Origin: Aphanomyces cochlioides
Taxonomy: Eukaryota; Oomycota; Saprolegniomycetes; Saprolegniales; Verrucalvaceae
Direction of reading: 5' to 3'
Assembly: GCA_019828595.1 (NCBI GenBank)
Contig: JAHQRK010000013.1
Span: forward strand, 527,501 to 591,500
Length of the DNA: 64,000 bases
Shown: positions 1-9,992 of the stretch, one piece after another
How positions within the stretch are numbered: the stretch's first letter is position 1
Layout: each line of letters starts with the position of its first letter
The notes under the pieces: generated by a model
Databases searched by the model: none
Seen by the model: only the letters and a program-made list of their open reading frames with translations
What the model was told of the DNA's origin: nothing
Position numbers and translations under genes: made by a program

Positions 1-529
1 CTCTGTAAGAATCGGTGTGCTTGAACCTATGTCCATTCCACCACATGGCAACTTTGACGACGGAGAATTCTCCGCGCATCTTCCACTGATTGAGCGATTC
101 TTTTGATTGTGAATGGAACGGGAGAAGTCCCCGCGCACCCACGATGAACCCGGTGTTCAAGCCCATCCCTCACCAAGAATTCCCCTTCTCAATTTCAAAC
201 TTTCCTGTTGTGGGTGCAAAAACTACACTATAATTGTAGCTAACGCGAAATGTCATCATCATCATCATCCTGTTGTGGGTGCACGAGGTTCCATCAGACA
301 ATCGCAATTTGACTGTCTAAATTGGATGCAGGAATGATTTCTTGGCACAACATTTTTCCAGGCCTACAAATAAGACTAAAGTCTGGAAGCGCTCCTTTCA
401 TCCACAACATGTGCCCCAGACCCTCAGCAACGTCGGTGTCTGTCTTGAAAGAGCTCTTGAAAGGATGTACGACAAATATATTGACAAAATACACTAGGGA
501 TATTTTCACATCTCTTGGCGCACCTATTC
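1..529. other. Intergenic DNA, no gene seen
   Basis: No open frame here has a recognisable domain or convincing codon pattern. A short CAT microsatellite lies near 253-268. The segment ends at the TA target duplication of the Tc1/mariner element. Confidence 0.6.
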
Positions 530-2096
530 TACAGTGCGCGCCACATGGATAGCAACACTCAGTCTTTACATGACTAATTTTGACCAATCAAGTACTTATG
601 CTTGCAAATTCGATCATGCGATGCGCTTTAATTGGCCGATTCGTTTGATATACCTGTCGTCGTCATCCGAGCATGTTGTCGAAAGCAATGGCTCATAAAC
701 GAAGTTTCGGGCCCGTGCACCGCGCAAGTAGGATAGAAACATCTCATATATCTCACGCTTAAGGTAAGCTACACAACTCCTATAATCTCATACTATCCAT
801 GACACATACCTAGACTTCATTGAGTTCCTCTTATCAACTCTCTCGTCTCAATCATTTGCCTGGGAAGGATTTTGTCGGAGATGGAGAGAGGAATGGTTCT
901 TTCCCTCAGGAGCCACGGAAAGTCAATACGGTACATTGCCAATGAGATTGGGAAGTCGCCAAAGGCAGTGCATACGTTTTTGAAGAGCAAGGATTCTTAC
1001 GGACGCAAGTATATGGGCCGAACACCGACCTTTCTCATCGATTGAGAGTCCTGTCGCCTTGTTCGTAAGGCTTCAAGCACTGGTCAGACGGCAAGAAACT
1101 TCAAAAAAGAGATTGAAACCACTGCGTCTATACGAACAGTGCAACGGCGCCTTCAGAACGCGTCAAACTTGAAGTATAAAAGCGCAAGCACATGCCAAAT
1201 TTGACAATACGACACAGAAATGACCGCCTCAAATTTGCAACTGAGCACCTTGAGAATCCGCCCAACTGGAGCCAAATTATTTGGTCCGATGAAAAACGAT
1301 TTAACCTGGATGGCCCCGACGGGCTGCAGTTCTATTGGCATGACTTACGTCGAGAGCCAGAAACATATTTCTCTCGTAGAAATGGTGGAGGTGGTGTCAT
1401 GGTCTGGGGTGCGTTTTCGGCTGCTGGTTTGTCTGAATTGGCCATTCTTCATGGCAATCAAAATTCCGTTGATTACGTTGAAACACTTGGAAATTATCTT
1501 TTTCCATTTGCCCATGAAACATATGGCAATGAATTTGTCTTTATGCAGGACGGAGCATCCATCGACACGTCAAAGTTTACAATGGAATTCCTTGAAGACC
1601 TCAATGTCAATCTTTTTGGCCATCCTGCGCTCTCTCCTGACTTGAACCCGATAGAAAATCTTTGGGGAAGTCTTGTGCGTCGTGTTTATCAAAATGGACA
1701 ACAATATGACAGCATCCCTGCTCTCACTGAAGCGATCAAACGAGCATGGTCCAGCATTGGACATGAGACCATCAATTCTTTAGTTCAATCTATGCCACGA
1801 CGTTGTTTGGCCGTGATCAAAGCCAAAGGGGGTAAGACAGATTATTGAGAGTATAATCACGATAATACAGCTCATGATTCATGTTGTTAGATGCTTGTTT
1901 CTATTCATGTGTCGCGTCATTTTTCTCGTATTTCCTGTTTTCGTCGAGTCTTTGAGTAACCGGAGCTTCATGATGCATCAAAGCAAACGTTTAACCATTT
2001 TGTCCAAGTTGAGACTCGATTCAGGTCACTCAATGAATTAGTTTGTCAGGTATACATGAATATGAGTCTGTTTCTATTCAAGTGGCGCGCAGTGTA
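530..2096 (+). mobile_element. Tc1/mariner element with inverted repeats and TA duplication
   Basis: The left end reads TA then CAGTGCGCGCCACATGGATA from 532. The reverse complement of the right end (2094 backwards) reads CACTGCGCGCCACTTGAATA. These are clear terminal inverted repeats, and TA flanks both sides (530-531 and 2095-2096), the target duplication expected of Tc1/mariner. The body is about 1.56 kb and carries one transposase gene on the plus strand. A further degraded copy of the terminal repeat lies near 1890-1920. The transposase is broken, so the copy is non-autonomous. Confidence 0.8.
881..1848 (+). pseudogene. Tc1/mariner DDE transposase, broken
   Basis: The cut-and-paste transposase binds the terminal repeats and moves the element. 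The frame from ATG 881 encodes an N-terminal helix-turn-helix (SIRYIANEIGKSPKAVHTFL) but meets an in-frame TGA at 1043-1045. After a one-base loss near 1177-1182 the reading continues in the frame from 1192 to the stop at 1848. That part holds the catalytic domain: first Asp in WSDEKRFNLDG, second Asp in FMQDGAS, and the final acidic residue in SPDLNPIENLWG (a DD34E-type arrangement). All three catalytic residues remain, so the nonsense codon and the frameshift are what disable it. Confidence 0.85.
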
Positions 2097-2717
2097 TCAT
2101 ATCTTGCGAGCAAACACACGCTTGAATATAGATTAGGAAATGATTACGATGAGGGTACAATTTACTCCACAATGAAATCCTATCAGTGCTTGTAAATAGA
2201 GAGAAGAGAGTGAGCAGCAAGCACCCCCACCAGTCCCACAAAGCACTTCTCATCGTAGAGCTCCAAACGAACCACCAATTTGAATATTTCTTTCATGGAT
2301 ATTATGCATTCGATTCCAAATTGGACTGGGCTGTCGAATCGAATCGACTTAGCAGAATCAACTAACAATCGACTAGCCAATCATATAGCGGTATTTTCAA
2401 TATTTTGACCAATCAAATCACCTTAATTTTATGACTTGGGGAAAGGCCAGGCCATGATGGACGCTGACTCGCGGAAGATACGCGCGGCGTCTTGACACTT
2501 CATAACGAGGTTGTATTGGGCGTAGAAATCATACATGACGGTATTCTGGGATGCAGGTGTTAGTGAACTTAGCTCAGTACCAATGCCTGGAAGAAATTGT
2601 ACTTAACTTTGTATACTATAAGATATTTCATATTAAATTAAGTATAGTCGATTAATATGCGATTTGGCCAATGACCTGCCAAGTCCACATTTCACTGAAA
2701 AGGACAATACAGCTGTA
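2097..2717. other. Intergenic DNA between two transposons
   Basis: No supported gene. A 14-base string TTTTGACCAATCAA near 2403 also occurs near 578, inside the Tc1 element; I assign no role. Confidence 0.5.
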
Positions 2718-2878
2718 GAGAGATTTCGCAAACCACTTTCATTATCATTACCCTCACATTTTCTGATCTGCTACATAAAACCTACACATAACCCTAAACC
2801 TTCACTAAAATTTCCAATGAAAGCAGCCATTGTGGTGAAAACCAGTCATTACCCTCACATTCCTGAATTGTTGCTGTT

Positions 2879-3253
2879 ATGGAGGGTGCGAAGCGCAAAA
2901 ACTTCTCCGAAGAGGAAGACATTATGATTCTTCGTCAAGTACTTGCGGAACTTCCGTTCCAACAGGGTTACGGTAAAGCCATGGGAGCTTGGGACAAGGT
3001 TGCTCAAACCCTGTCCTTGTCACCTGACTTCCCCAGGGACGAAATCAGCGGAAAAACCGCACAGAATCATGAATATTGTTGTCTTGTTAGATTAAAAAAT
3101 GTCCTTATAAGATCACATCGCTCAAACGTCTCCTTAAGATCACATCGCTCAAACGTCTCCTTAAGATCACATCGCTCAAACGTCTCCTTAAAATCACAGC
3201 TCACTTTTCCTACGCTTTGTGTTCTTCATCGTGAACTTGTTGATGCGATATAA
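2879..3253 (+). CDS. Myb/SANT-like Harbinger accessory protein, C-terminus altered
   Basis: The first 65 or so residues (KRKNFSEEEDIMILRQVLAE, then a conserved Trp in MGAWDKVAQ and DEISGKTAQN) resemble the SANT/Myb-like domain found next to Harbinger nucleases, where a second protein helps the transposase bind DNA. After about residue 70 the frame runs through a 27-base tandem repeat and looks unlike a normal continuation, so the protein is probably truncated. It is convergent with the transposase on the minus strand. The family call rests on pattern recognition and not on a search. Confidence 0.55.
   Translation: MEGAKRKNFSEEEDIMILRQVLAELPFQQGYGKAMGAWDKVAQTLSLSPDFPRDEISGKTAQNHEYCCLVRLKNVLIRSHRSNVSLRSHRSNVSLRSHRSNVSLKSQLTFPTLCVLHRELVDAI
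3107..3187 (+). repeat. 27-base tandem repeat, three units
   Basis: Three near-identical 27-base units (3107-3133, 3134-3160, 3161-3187) beginning TTAAGATCACATCGCTCAAA, followed by a decayed fourth. Being a multiple of three, they encode a nine-residue repeat RSHRSNVSL in the frame of the SANT-like protein. Confidence 0.9.
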
Positions 3254-4541
3254 GTCGTGAAAACTGTAAGGACAAGTATGAAAGAAATATTTGTATGAAA
3301 GAAATATGAGCAATCTATTCATGGTTACAAATGCTAGATACTCTTCGAGAGATGGTGGAGGTAAATCAAAATACTTGCTGATCTGGTTTCCTTTGTAGTG
3401 ACGACAATGGCAGTTAGTTAGCAGCATGCACACTCGTTCAACTTTAGCAACGGGGCTCAGTCTGATCTTCTGGTTCTTTTTGTAGTCTATAAACGCAAAC
3501 AACGACTTCATTCTTCCAACGATCCACTCGACTGCTGTCCTCACAGCACTCATTCACTTGTTGAGTTCTTGCTCATCAACTGTTAGATTGCTTTTTGTTC
3601 CTTTGTAGCCACTAACGATGTAATTGTTGATGCTGTAGGCTGGATCGCCATAGATAGCATAACCTTCAAAGATGTCCTTGTTTTCGTCAAAAAATTCTAG
3701 AAGTCTACTCTCTCGTAAGAGAGTAATGTCATGCCGTCTTCCCTCTATTGGGTCCCAGAAATGTATGCATAGTCCGTCAGGAGCAGTTAAACCTATCACT
3801 AAGTCACCTTTAGAACTTGTTCTCTGTCATACCTTGATAATTTAGACAATGCGTACGTTTATGACCACTATAGCATTGATATTGAAAGTTTTCCCTGCTA
3901 TCCCCATCTTTTCTTGCGCTTGGGCGACATATCGGAAGCTTTGTACCATCAGGGAAAGCGAAAACGTTAGTGACGGGCGATTTGGCTTCAATTGCATGGC
4001 TGTAGCGTGTAATTTTTGTACGTATCAGCTTGAGATCAAAGTACAACTTGTCTCTATATCTGTTGTCTAAGTATTCGACTGCTTAACGTTAGTTCATAAG
4101 TATTGATTGAAAATGAAGCATACCTATGTCTAAGAAAATACGGCATATTGACGGTGTAGAGCGCCCAAATTTGCTGGACATCTCGTGAAGTCGCTTGGGG
4201 TAACATAGTCGGTATAACAAGATGCATAGTCCCTCTTCGTTGGAACATTTGTCGCGTGCACTGGTTATAATCCAAGCTGGGAGCATGAATTGTCTTGACA
4301 GGTTTGCCAATCCTGACAAGTCAAAGCGAAAATCCAGACGAGCGTTTTCATCAGTGTAGCCAGAGAGTGTAAATCGTAAATCCGGGATGATCGGTCGCTC
4401 GATAACATCCAGAACACCGTTCTCAACGAGTTGGACCCACAAGTTCACTTCGTCTAACTCTGAGAGGCATTCATGCAGCCTCAACAGTTCTTGCACAGTC
4501 ACCTTCATCGCTTCCAAGAATTGAAAATAGCCAGTGTGCAC
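3194..4541 (-). pseudogene. PIF/Harbinger DDE transposase with two tiny introns
   Basis: Read on the minus strand, exon 1 (4541-4124), exon 2 (4078-3833) and exon 3 (3798-3194) join in frame across two GT-AG introns of 45 nt (4079-4123, with an ACTAAC branch-like site) and 34 nt (3799-3832). The product shows the Harbinger triad: Asp in FPDGTKLPICRP, Asp in DPIEGRRHDITLL and Glu in TAVEWIVGRMKSLF. An in-frame TGA at 3554-3556 sits just before the last block and would remove the catalytic Glu, so the copy is probably inactive. The start at 4541 is the first in-frame Met and is not certain. Confidence 0.75.
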
Positions 4542-4691
4542 CTATTCTATTTAACCGGATCCATATCCGAATGGCTCGAAGTGAAGGCAGTGAAACTTGT
4601 GCGAAATGAAATTCATCAGCGCTTCGAGACCACCATCACAATTTGAATTTTGAGAGGGTAATGATGATGAAAGTGAATTGCGAAATCTCTC

Positions 4692-5095
4692 CAATATAAT
4701 GGTCGAACATATAACGCACCACAGTTTCAAGGTAATTGATAGAATTATACAGTAGAAATACCAAATCAACACATTAATTATTACAGGAAATCCATTTTGA
4801 AGTGTCCGAATTGAACATAAAGTGAACTTTCAAGTCGCGCTGATTTGGTCGGCCGGAACAAATTTCAAGCAGCACCACTTGGGTCATATCGTAGAACTTG
4901 GCAAAAGAAAAAAGCAACTATTCTTGGCAATGAGCAGTGCAATAATCTTGACTCATACACCCAGATACTTACATCTACCGACCGACCTCAAACTTCTAAG
5001 CGCGGACTCGTGCAAGCATGTGTACTATGTGTATACTGCACAAGAAGATGAGGAGTATTAACGCTCAATTAGTCCGAACAATAAAAATTAGAAAT
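4692..5095. other. Intergenic DNA
   Basis: Short overlapping open frames in three registers, none with a recognisable feature. I see no gene. Confidence 0.5.
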
Positions 5096-5791
5096 CTACG
5101 CGGATTCTTCAAGGCGACGTCCGGCGTAGTCATCATCGTCGTCATCATCATCGTCATCATCGTCATCATCGTCATCATCGTCATCATCGTCATCATCGTC
5201 ATCGTCATCATCGTCGTCATCGTCATCATCGTCGTCATCGTCATCGTCATCATCGTCGTCATCGTCATCATCGTCGTCATCGTCATCATCGTCATCATCG
5301 TCATCATCATCATCGTCATCATCGTCATCATCATCGTTCTTGGCGGCAGCAGCTTCGACAGCAGCTTCAGCTTCAGAGGATTCAGCTTCAGCAACGGCAA
5401 GACGGCGTTCGGCGAAGTCATCATCATCATCGTCGTCGTCATCATCGTCGTCGTCATCGTCGTCATCATCATCATCATCGTCGTCATCGTCGTCATCGTC
5501 GTCATCATCGTCATCGTCGTCATCATCATCATCGTCGTCATCATCATCATCGTCATCGTCGTCATCGTCATCATCGTCATCATCATCGTCGTCGTCATCG
5601 TCATCGTCGTCGTCATCGTCGTCGCTCTTGCGAGCTTCAGCGGCTTGGCCGGCTTCAGCAGCTTCAAAGGCAGCGACTTCAAGGTTGCGTTCATCGGCAA
5701 CCATGACAGGGGAGGCGAAGACACCGGCGTCGACGGAGGCGACAGCAGCGGCGGCAATGATAGCAAAGAAGGCAACGAACGAGGTCTTCAT
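5096..5791 (-). CDS. Secreted poly-aspartate protein
   Basis: A 231-residue protein. I chose the ATG at 5791 because it opens a good signal peptide (MKTSFVAFFAIIAAAAVASV, cleavage near residue 22); an upstream in-frame Met adds an unlikely 35-residue leader. After an Ala/Glu-rich segment come 69 consecutive Asp (57-125), a 27-residue Ala/Glu spacer (126-152), another 69 Asp (153-221) and a ten-residue tail. Short [D/E/G]-R-x-L motifs precede or follow the tracts (ERNLEV, ERRLAV, GRRLEE). Asp codons mix GAT and GAC. I recognise no family. Extracellular metal or cation binding is a plausible inference only. Confidence 0.7.
   Translation of the reverse strand: MKTSFVAFFAIIAAAAVASVDAGVFASPVMVADERNLEVAAFEAAEAGQAAEARKSDDDDDDDDDDDDDDDDDDDDDDDDDDDDDDDDDDDDDDDDDDDDDDDDDDDDDDDDDDDDDDDDDDDDDFAERRLAVAEAESSEAEAAVEAAAAKNDDDDDDDDDDDDDDDDDDDDDDDDDDDDDDDDDDDDDDDDDDDDDDDDDDDDDDDDDDDDDDDDDDDDDYAGRRLEESA
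5129..5335 (-). repeat. Aspartate-codon repeat, second tract (69 codons)
   Basis: Uninterrupted GAT/GAC codons on the minus strand, 207 bases. The mixed codons make it an imperfect trinucleotide repeat. Confidence 0.95.
5417..5623 (-). repeat. Aspartate-codon repeat, first tract (69 codons)
   Basis: Same length as the other tract (207 bases) but with a different order of GAT and GAC, so it is not a recent exact copy. Confidence 0.95.
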
Positions 5792-7566
5792 GATTGATGA
5801 GGAGTGCAAAATGCAGAATGAGCCGCACCGGTTTGCCAAGTCGACCATTACGTCGTCATTTGTCACGTTCAGGAAGTGCAAATTGCGATTGGTCAAATAT
5901 GCAAAGTGCCAATCATGTGTCTTGAAATGTGCAATTCAACGACAGCTCTCTCGACGTTGTCAGAGGCGCTCTCTTCACATTTCTGCCGCGATTCCGTCGG
6001 CTGCGTCATGAAGACACTCTATTCTAGCCATCGTAGTCGCTGGTGTCGTGAAAACCACCGAGAAACCGCGCTAAAACCGCGGTGGACAGCGTGGTTTGCA
6101 CGTTTTGACATCTTTGCCAGCCAATGAGTGGGAGATTTCCTCACAATATGACGACCAGGGGAGGGTCGCACTGTTGTCGCTGGTTGTTCACACTGGTATA
6201 CAATCGCAGAGATCAAACCAAACCAGATTCCACAAGAAGAATGCGACACGTTCACGTGGTGGCTCAACGAACGTTCCCAACACCAGGATGGATCCCTGGC
6301 CTGGTCGAGGTTTTATCCGACGAGACAAAACACACACCGGATTTGGATCGCTTGACAATGGAGAGACGAAAGTAGATCCAAGCGAGAGAGACTATCTAGC
6401 GCAGAATGGACGGCCGAGAGAACTGGGTTGGATGGAAACGAAAGTGTGTTCTACTGTCTTTGAAATTCAACTCGAGTGCATCGCCAAGTTGCATATTGTG
6501 GATGGGTCCACTCAACAATTTACGAGAGTTGGTCGACGCGAGATGAGAAGGATTGCAGCTGAGAGAATCGACTGACTGCTAGCTCCATCGCTGTGGTTGT
6601 CGTGAATCTAAGGTAGCGATGAGAAAGAATTTCAATCGTGTAGATGTAATGGAGATGTCCGTGCACATGGCTACAATGTGTCTCTGGTTCGAGGAGGTGG
6701 TCTCTCTCTTGAAAAGCCGGGATTGCCCCATCCAGCATCCATGGCAAGCCGGGAGAATTGGCTGCTGATGCACCCAAAACAACGTCGAGGGGAGCTCATC
6801 CCCACCACCTCTTCCACGAAAACCCACGACAAGCAACAGAAGCTGTTGAGTTGTGTAGCTCTAGCTATACATTACTAGTACAGCGATTAAGTTGTCCCAA
6901 ACTTGACAGGTCGGCTTTCCACTTGGTGTGTGTGTGTTCAACGTAAGAAACAGCCTCAGCGTGAAGATCACCAGTGTGAATCCTCATTGGGAAAGCAGCA
7001 GCGGCGCCGAGAAAACGGTCACCTGAACGACGTTAGATTTTAAAGTTGCTGGAGTGTCGTCCCATCTCCAAGTACGGCTAGAGCTGGATGCACTTCGCTG
7101 GTCGTTCAGGATGAAATTCTCCATGGGGTCGTCAGCCTGACCGTTTGACACATCTTATCCATCTGAAATGCAATCGGGCAATGTTTTTGGTCGTGAAAAA
7201 GCTGCTTGACGGTAGACTGGAGCATGCTGGTCACGTTGCGATGTCTTTAGCTCTGACTTCCCTTCAGAGGAAAGTAAGACGTGGGCGATTCGATCCCTCT
7301 TCTCGAGTTCGTTGTATCCGTGGCATCAGGCTGTGAGGACGACGAAGGGTGTGAGCGAAGCCCACTAGCTGCTGGGCAAGCCGACTTTGCATGCAATTCC
7401 AGCAAGTGGTGCGACTGGACTGATGGCGATTGGAGGAACGCCTTCATGACTACCTACTGTGAACGCCCTGGCAGCAATAGAGGCGCATATACCTCGTCCC
7501 CTTGACCAACGGAGGGAAATCCACCGAGGATATTTCACATTGCAGCTTGACACTGCAACGTCCAAC
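5792..7566. other. Long stretch with no supported gene
   Basis: Several 60-160 residue open frames occur, but none shows a domain, signal peptide or conserved neighbour. Near 6046-6096 short AAACCGC-type repeats could fold into a weak hairpin. Confidence 0.5.
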
Positions 7567-7647
7567 ACATTTCTGGATTGCGATTGTTGTTCAGCTGGCG
7601 AGTTTCCTCAAGGCCATAAGTCCTGGCGACGATTTAGACATGGAGAG

Positions 7648-8266
7648 ACCACATCGTCTGGCGGCTCGCAATCGAATGTGTTGTTGGAAGTCGAAGTGGA
7701 TGCGCTGGAAAACACCAAGTGCGCGTCGTTCTTGTCTGGCTACACGGTGGACGACACGATGATCTGTGCTGGTGGCAAGGCCGGCGAAGACTCGTGCCAA
7801 GGCGACTCGGGTGGACCTTTGACCGTCGAACAAGACGGCAGTGAAAAGCTGATTGGTGTCGTCAGCTGGGGTCTTGGTTGTGCTGAAGCGGACAAGCCTG
7901 GTGTCTACGGTCGCATTTCGGCAGCTCGCGACTTCATTGAGCCTTACCTCAGTGGCTCCCCATCGCCGACTCCATCCACGACGGCTCCCGTCACGACCAA
8001 GCCAACGACAGCTCCATCGACGTCGCCAGTGACGACCAAACCAACCACGGCGCCTTCGACATCGCCAGTGACCTCCAAACCCACGACCAAGCCCTTCGAC
8101 GACCAAGCCCAAGACCACCAAACCCACGACGGCCCCTCCATCCGCTGGCTGTGGCTCGTGCTCGTACTGCTACTACCCTGATGCCGACTACTGCCTCACC
8201 AGCTTTAGTCAAGACGACTGCGACTACTACAGCTCTGCGTACGGCACCATTTGGTGTGGAAACTGA
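7648..8266 (+). pseudogene. 5'-truncated trypsin-like protease (copy 1)
   Basis: Homology to the full genes starts abruptly at about 7648, so the signal peptide, catalytic His and catalytic Asp are missing; the Ser site [13 protein letters not shown] and the substrate pocket GVVSWGLGC remain. A Thr/Pro linker follows. An extra T near 8092-8095 shifts the frame, so reading ends at 8181 with a hydrophobic tail (IRWLWLVLVLLLP) in place of the six-cysteine module. That module is still readable in the next frame down to TGA 8264-8266 (YYPDADYCLTSFSQDDC). The same frameshift is in the copies at 17.9 and 27.0 kb. Confidence 0.85.
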
Positions 8267-8419
8267 GCACTCTACGTCGTCGAGTATGGAGTTTGCTTCT
8301 TGGATGTCTATAAAGATAACAAAAGTGCTTTTTGTCCACAAAACTCATGGAGTTTGTAGGAAAATTTACAGTCGACAAGACAACTTGGTCTTCTGTCTAT
8401 CTACTGTAGAGTTGGAAAC

Positions 8420-8698
8420 TTAGCATCCCCAGCCAAACCCACAGCGGCCACAACCACCAAAGCCCAGGCCACAACCGCCAAGTCCCCACAGACCACAACC
8501 ACCAATGCCGCAGCCACCGCCACCCCATCCCCACAGGCCCCATTCGTGCTTCTGGTCCGACTTGGCAGGCACATCGCGCAAATGCTTGGTGTCCTTGGTC
8601 GTCAGCAACAACTCTTGCGGCTTGGCATCGTCGCTCGTCAAGGCGACGTCCGAGGCGAACGCGATAGCAGAAACGATCGTCAAGAGAGCAAGCTTCAT
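8420..8698 (-). CDS. GCG peptide, secreted Gly/Cys/Trp-rich protein (copy 1)
   Basis: A 92-residue protein starting at ATG 8698, where a signal peptide begins (MKLALLTIVSAIAFASDVAL). Residues 21-53 form a charged linker containing KHLRD (residues 38-42) and SDQKHEW. From 54 on it is almost only Gly, Trp, Leu and six Cys in GGCG repeats, ending GFGWGC. No known family. It is divergent from the GRW gene at 8870. Compared with copies at 27 kb and beyond it lacks a three-residue VKD insertion before the HLR motif. Confidence 0.75.
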   Translation of the reverse strand: MKLALLTIVSAIAFASDVALTSDDAKPQELLLTTKDTKHLRDVPAKSDQKHEWGLWGWGGGGCGIGGCGLWGLGGCGLGFGGCGRCGFGWGC

Positions 8699-8869
8699 TG
8701 GAACAACCACGCAAGATGCAAAGTGAGAGATTGCTTTGATATCGTGTGTTGGTTGTCAATATTTGATGTCCCCATTCAGTTGACAAGAACGTCGACTTCC
8801 ATCTCATTCTTGACTACATCCATCAAATGCAAGATCGATATGTCAGGGGGATTCATTATCAAAGTTGCG
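8699..8869. promoter_or_regulatory. Bidirectional promoter of the GCG/GRW pair (copy 1)
   Basis: 171 bases separate the two start codons and are nearly identical in all six pairs. On the GCG side TCACTTTGCATCTT lies 14 bases before the ATG and fits the oomycete core promoter pattern. On the GRW side no clear core element was found. Confidence 0.6.
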
Positions 8870-9163
8870 ATGAAGACAACGTTGACACTGTTGATTGCAG
8901 CGAGCGCTTTGATCCATGTTGCTAATGCTGACCAGCTTCCAACGAATTCCCATGAGACTGCCATCCCTAAAGACAAGCATTTGCGTCAAGAGGTTGCTGA
9001 AGTCGCGATCGACAAGCCAAAGGAATGAGAACGCTGGGGTGGCCGTGGATGGGGTCGTCGTAGCTGGGGATGGGGCCGTCGTGGTTGGGGGGGTCGATGG
9101 GGTGGTTGGGGCTATGGTGGCTGGGGTGGGCCTTGGTTGGATGGTTGGGGTGGTTCTTGCTAG
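8870..9163 (+). pseudogene. GRW peptide gene with premature stop (copy 1)
   Basis: The signal peptide (MKTTLTLLIAASALIHVANA) and the HLR linker are intact, but the Trp codon that opens the Gly/Arg/Trp domain in other copies is TGA at 9026-9028. The remaining domain is open in the same frame to TAG 9161-9163 (ending WLDGWGGSC). As read, only a 53-codon stub would be made. The linker also differs (EVAIDKPKE against ASDDQSKE). Confidence 0.8.
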
Positions 9164-9230
9164 TATATTCAAGCAACTTTTGGTCGCTTAACCATATGAA
9201 ATCTTTGTCAAATTTGCAGTATTCTACACT

Positions 9231-9992
9231 AATAAACCCCATTGCGACTGACGTTATGTCTCTTTGGTCACATCCAAAGCAGCCCGAATCCATTTCATCT
9301 TTGACCTCATTTCAAGTTCATGATGTGAATCAAATTTGTCATTCCGCTAGAAAGTGATGCACGCACGCAGTCACGCCGTGACAACACCCGCGTACGGTTC
9401 AGTAGTCGATTGATCAGTTCGTGCAGAACAATCATGTCAAAGACGGCAACTTCTTATCTGTAAAGCCATCCAGTTACAGTACTGCTTGGATCTTGTGGCA
9501 GAGGGGGGCCCATCGCTTCATCAGTTTGACATAAAGTGCAATATAAATTTATGAAGGTCATAGAACATCAAAGTATTACACACCTTGGATCAAATTCGGA
9601 CATGAATGCTCCAATTTACGAGATACTGTCGATTTACAAGCACATATATATACGTACCCAAAATGGCTAATAGATGTCAAGCGAGTTCAAGACAATCGAT
9701 GTTTAGACAATCTACTCCTTAAAAGTTTTTCCTCAGTCACTAGAAAGTTAGCGCTATCGATGCTTTACTGCGAACTTTAGTAATTATAAATTATAATAAA
9801 TGTTGAAGTATATTAATTTATACAGTATTGGCAATATGACATAACCCCGTACCCCCCAAAATCTCGATACGCCATTCTCTGCCTCGGCCATGCTTGTCAT
9901 GTGTTGGGGGAACGACAAGGCGACAAGCTGTGGTCGTCCAATTATTTGCATCGAGAGACAACGACTCACGGGCCGTCCCCAAATTCCCCACG
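9231..9992. other. Intergenic DNA, AT-rich
   Basis: No gene is supported. It includes AT-rich stretches near 9530-9660 and 9780-9830 and is the upstream flank of the tyrosinase. Confidence 0.55.

Larger units (their letters stand above)
2718..4691. mobile_element. PIF/Harbinger-type DNA transposon
   Basis: Terminal inverted repeats of about 37 bases bound the element. The left end begins GAGAGATTTCGCAAACCACT and the reverse-complemented right end begins GAGAGATTTCGCAATTCACT; both continue through a similar TTTCATnATCATTACCCTC block. Inside are two convergent genes typical of the superfamily: a Myb/SANT-like DNA-binding protein (plus) and a DDE nuclease (minus). I could not settle the short target duplication from the flanks. 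Confidence 0.8.
7567..9230. repeat. Left copy of a 1.7 kb inverted repeat
   Basis: This block is the reverse complement of 16732-18450, with paired coordinates summing to 26017 over most of its length. It holds a 5'-truncated trypsin, a GCG gene and a GRW gene. The outer breakpoint is sharp at 7567/18450. Past the GRW stop codon the match decays with small indels. One 48-base length difference lies in the GRW repeat region. Confidence 0.9.

Noticed and set aside
3107..3187. Short regular repeats as a CRISPR array
   Set aside because: Units are directly tandem with no spacers, the genome is eukaryotic, and no cas genes are present.
5018..6011. Plus-strand frames rich in Ile/Val or Ser across the Asp repeat
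   Set aside because: They are readings of the same trinucleotide repeat in other frames, with no signal peptide or continuity; the minus-strand Asp frame has both.
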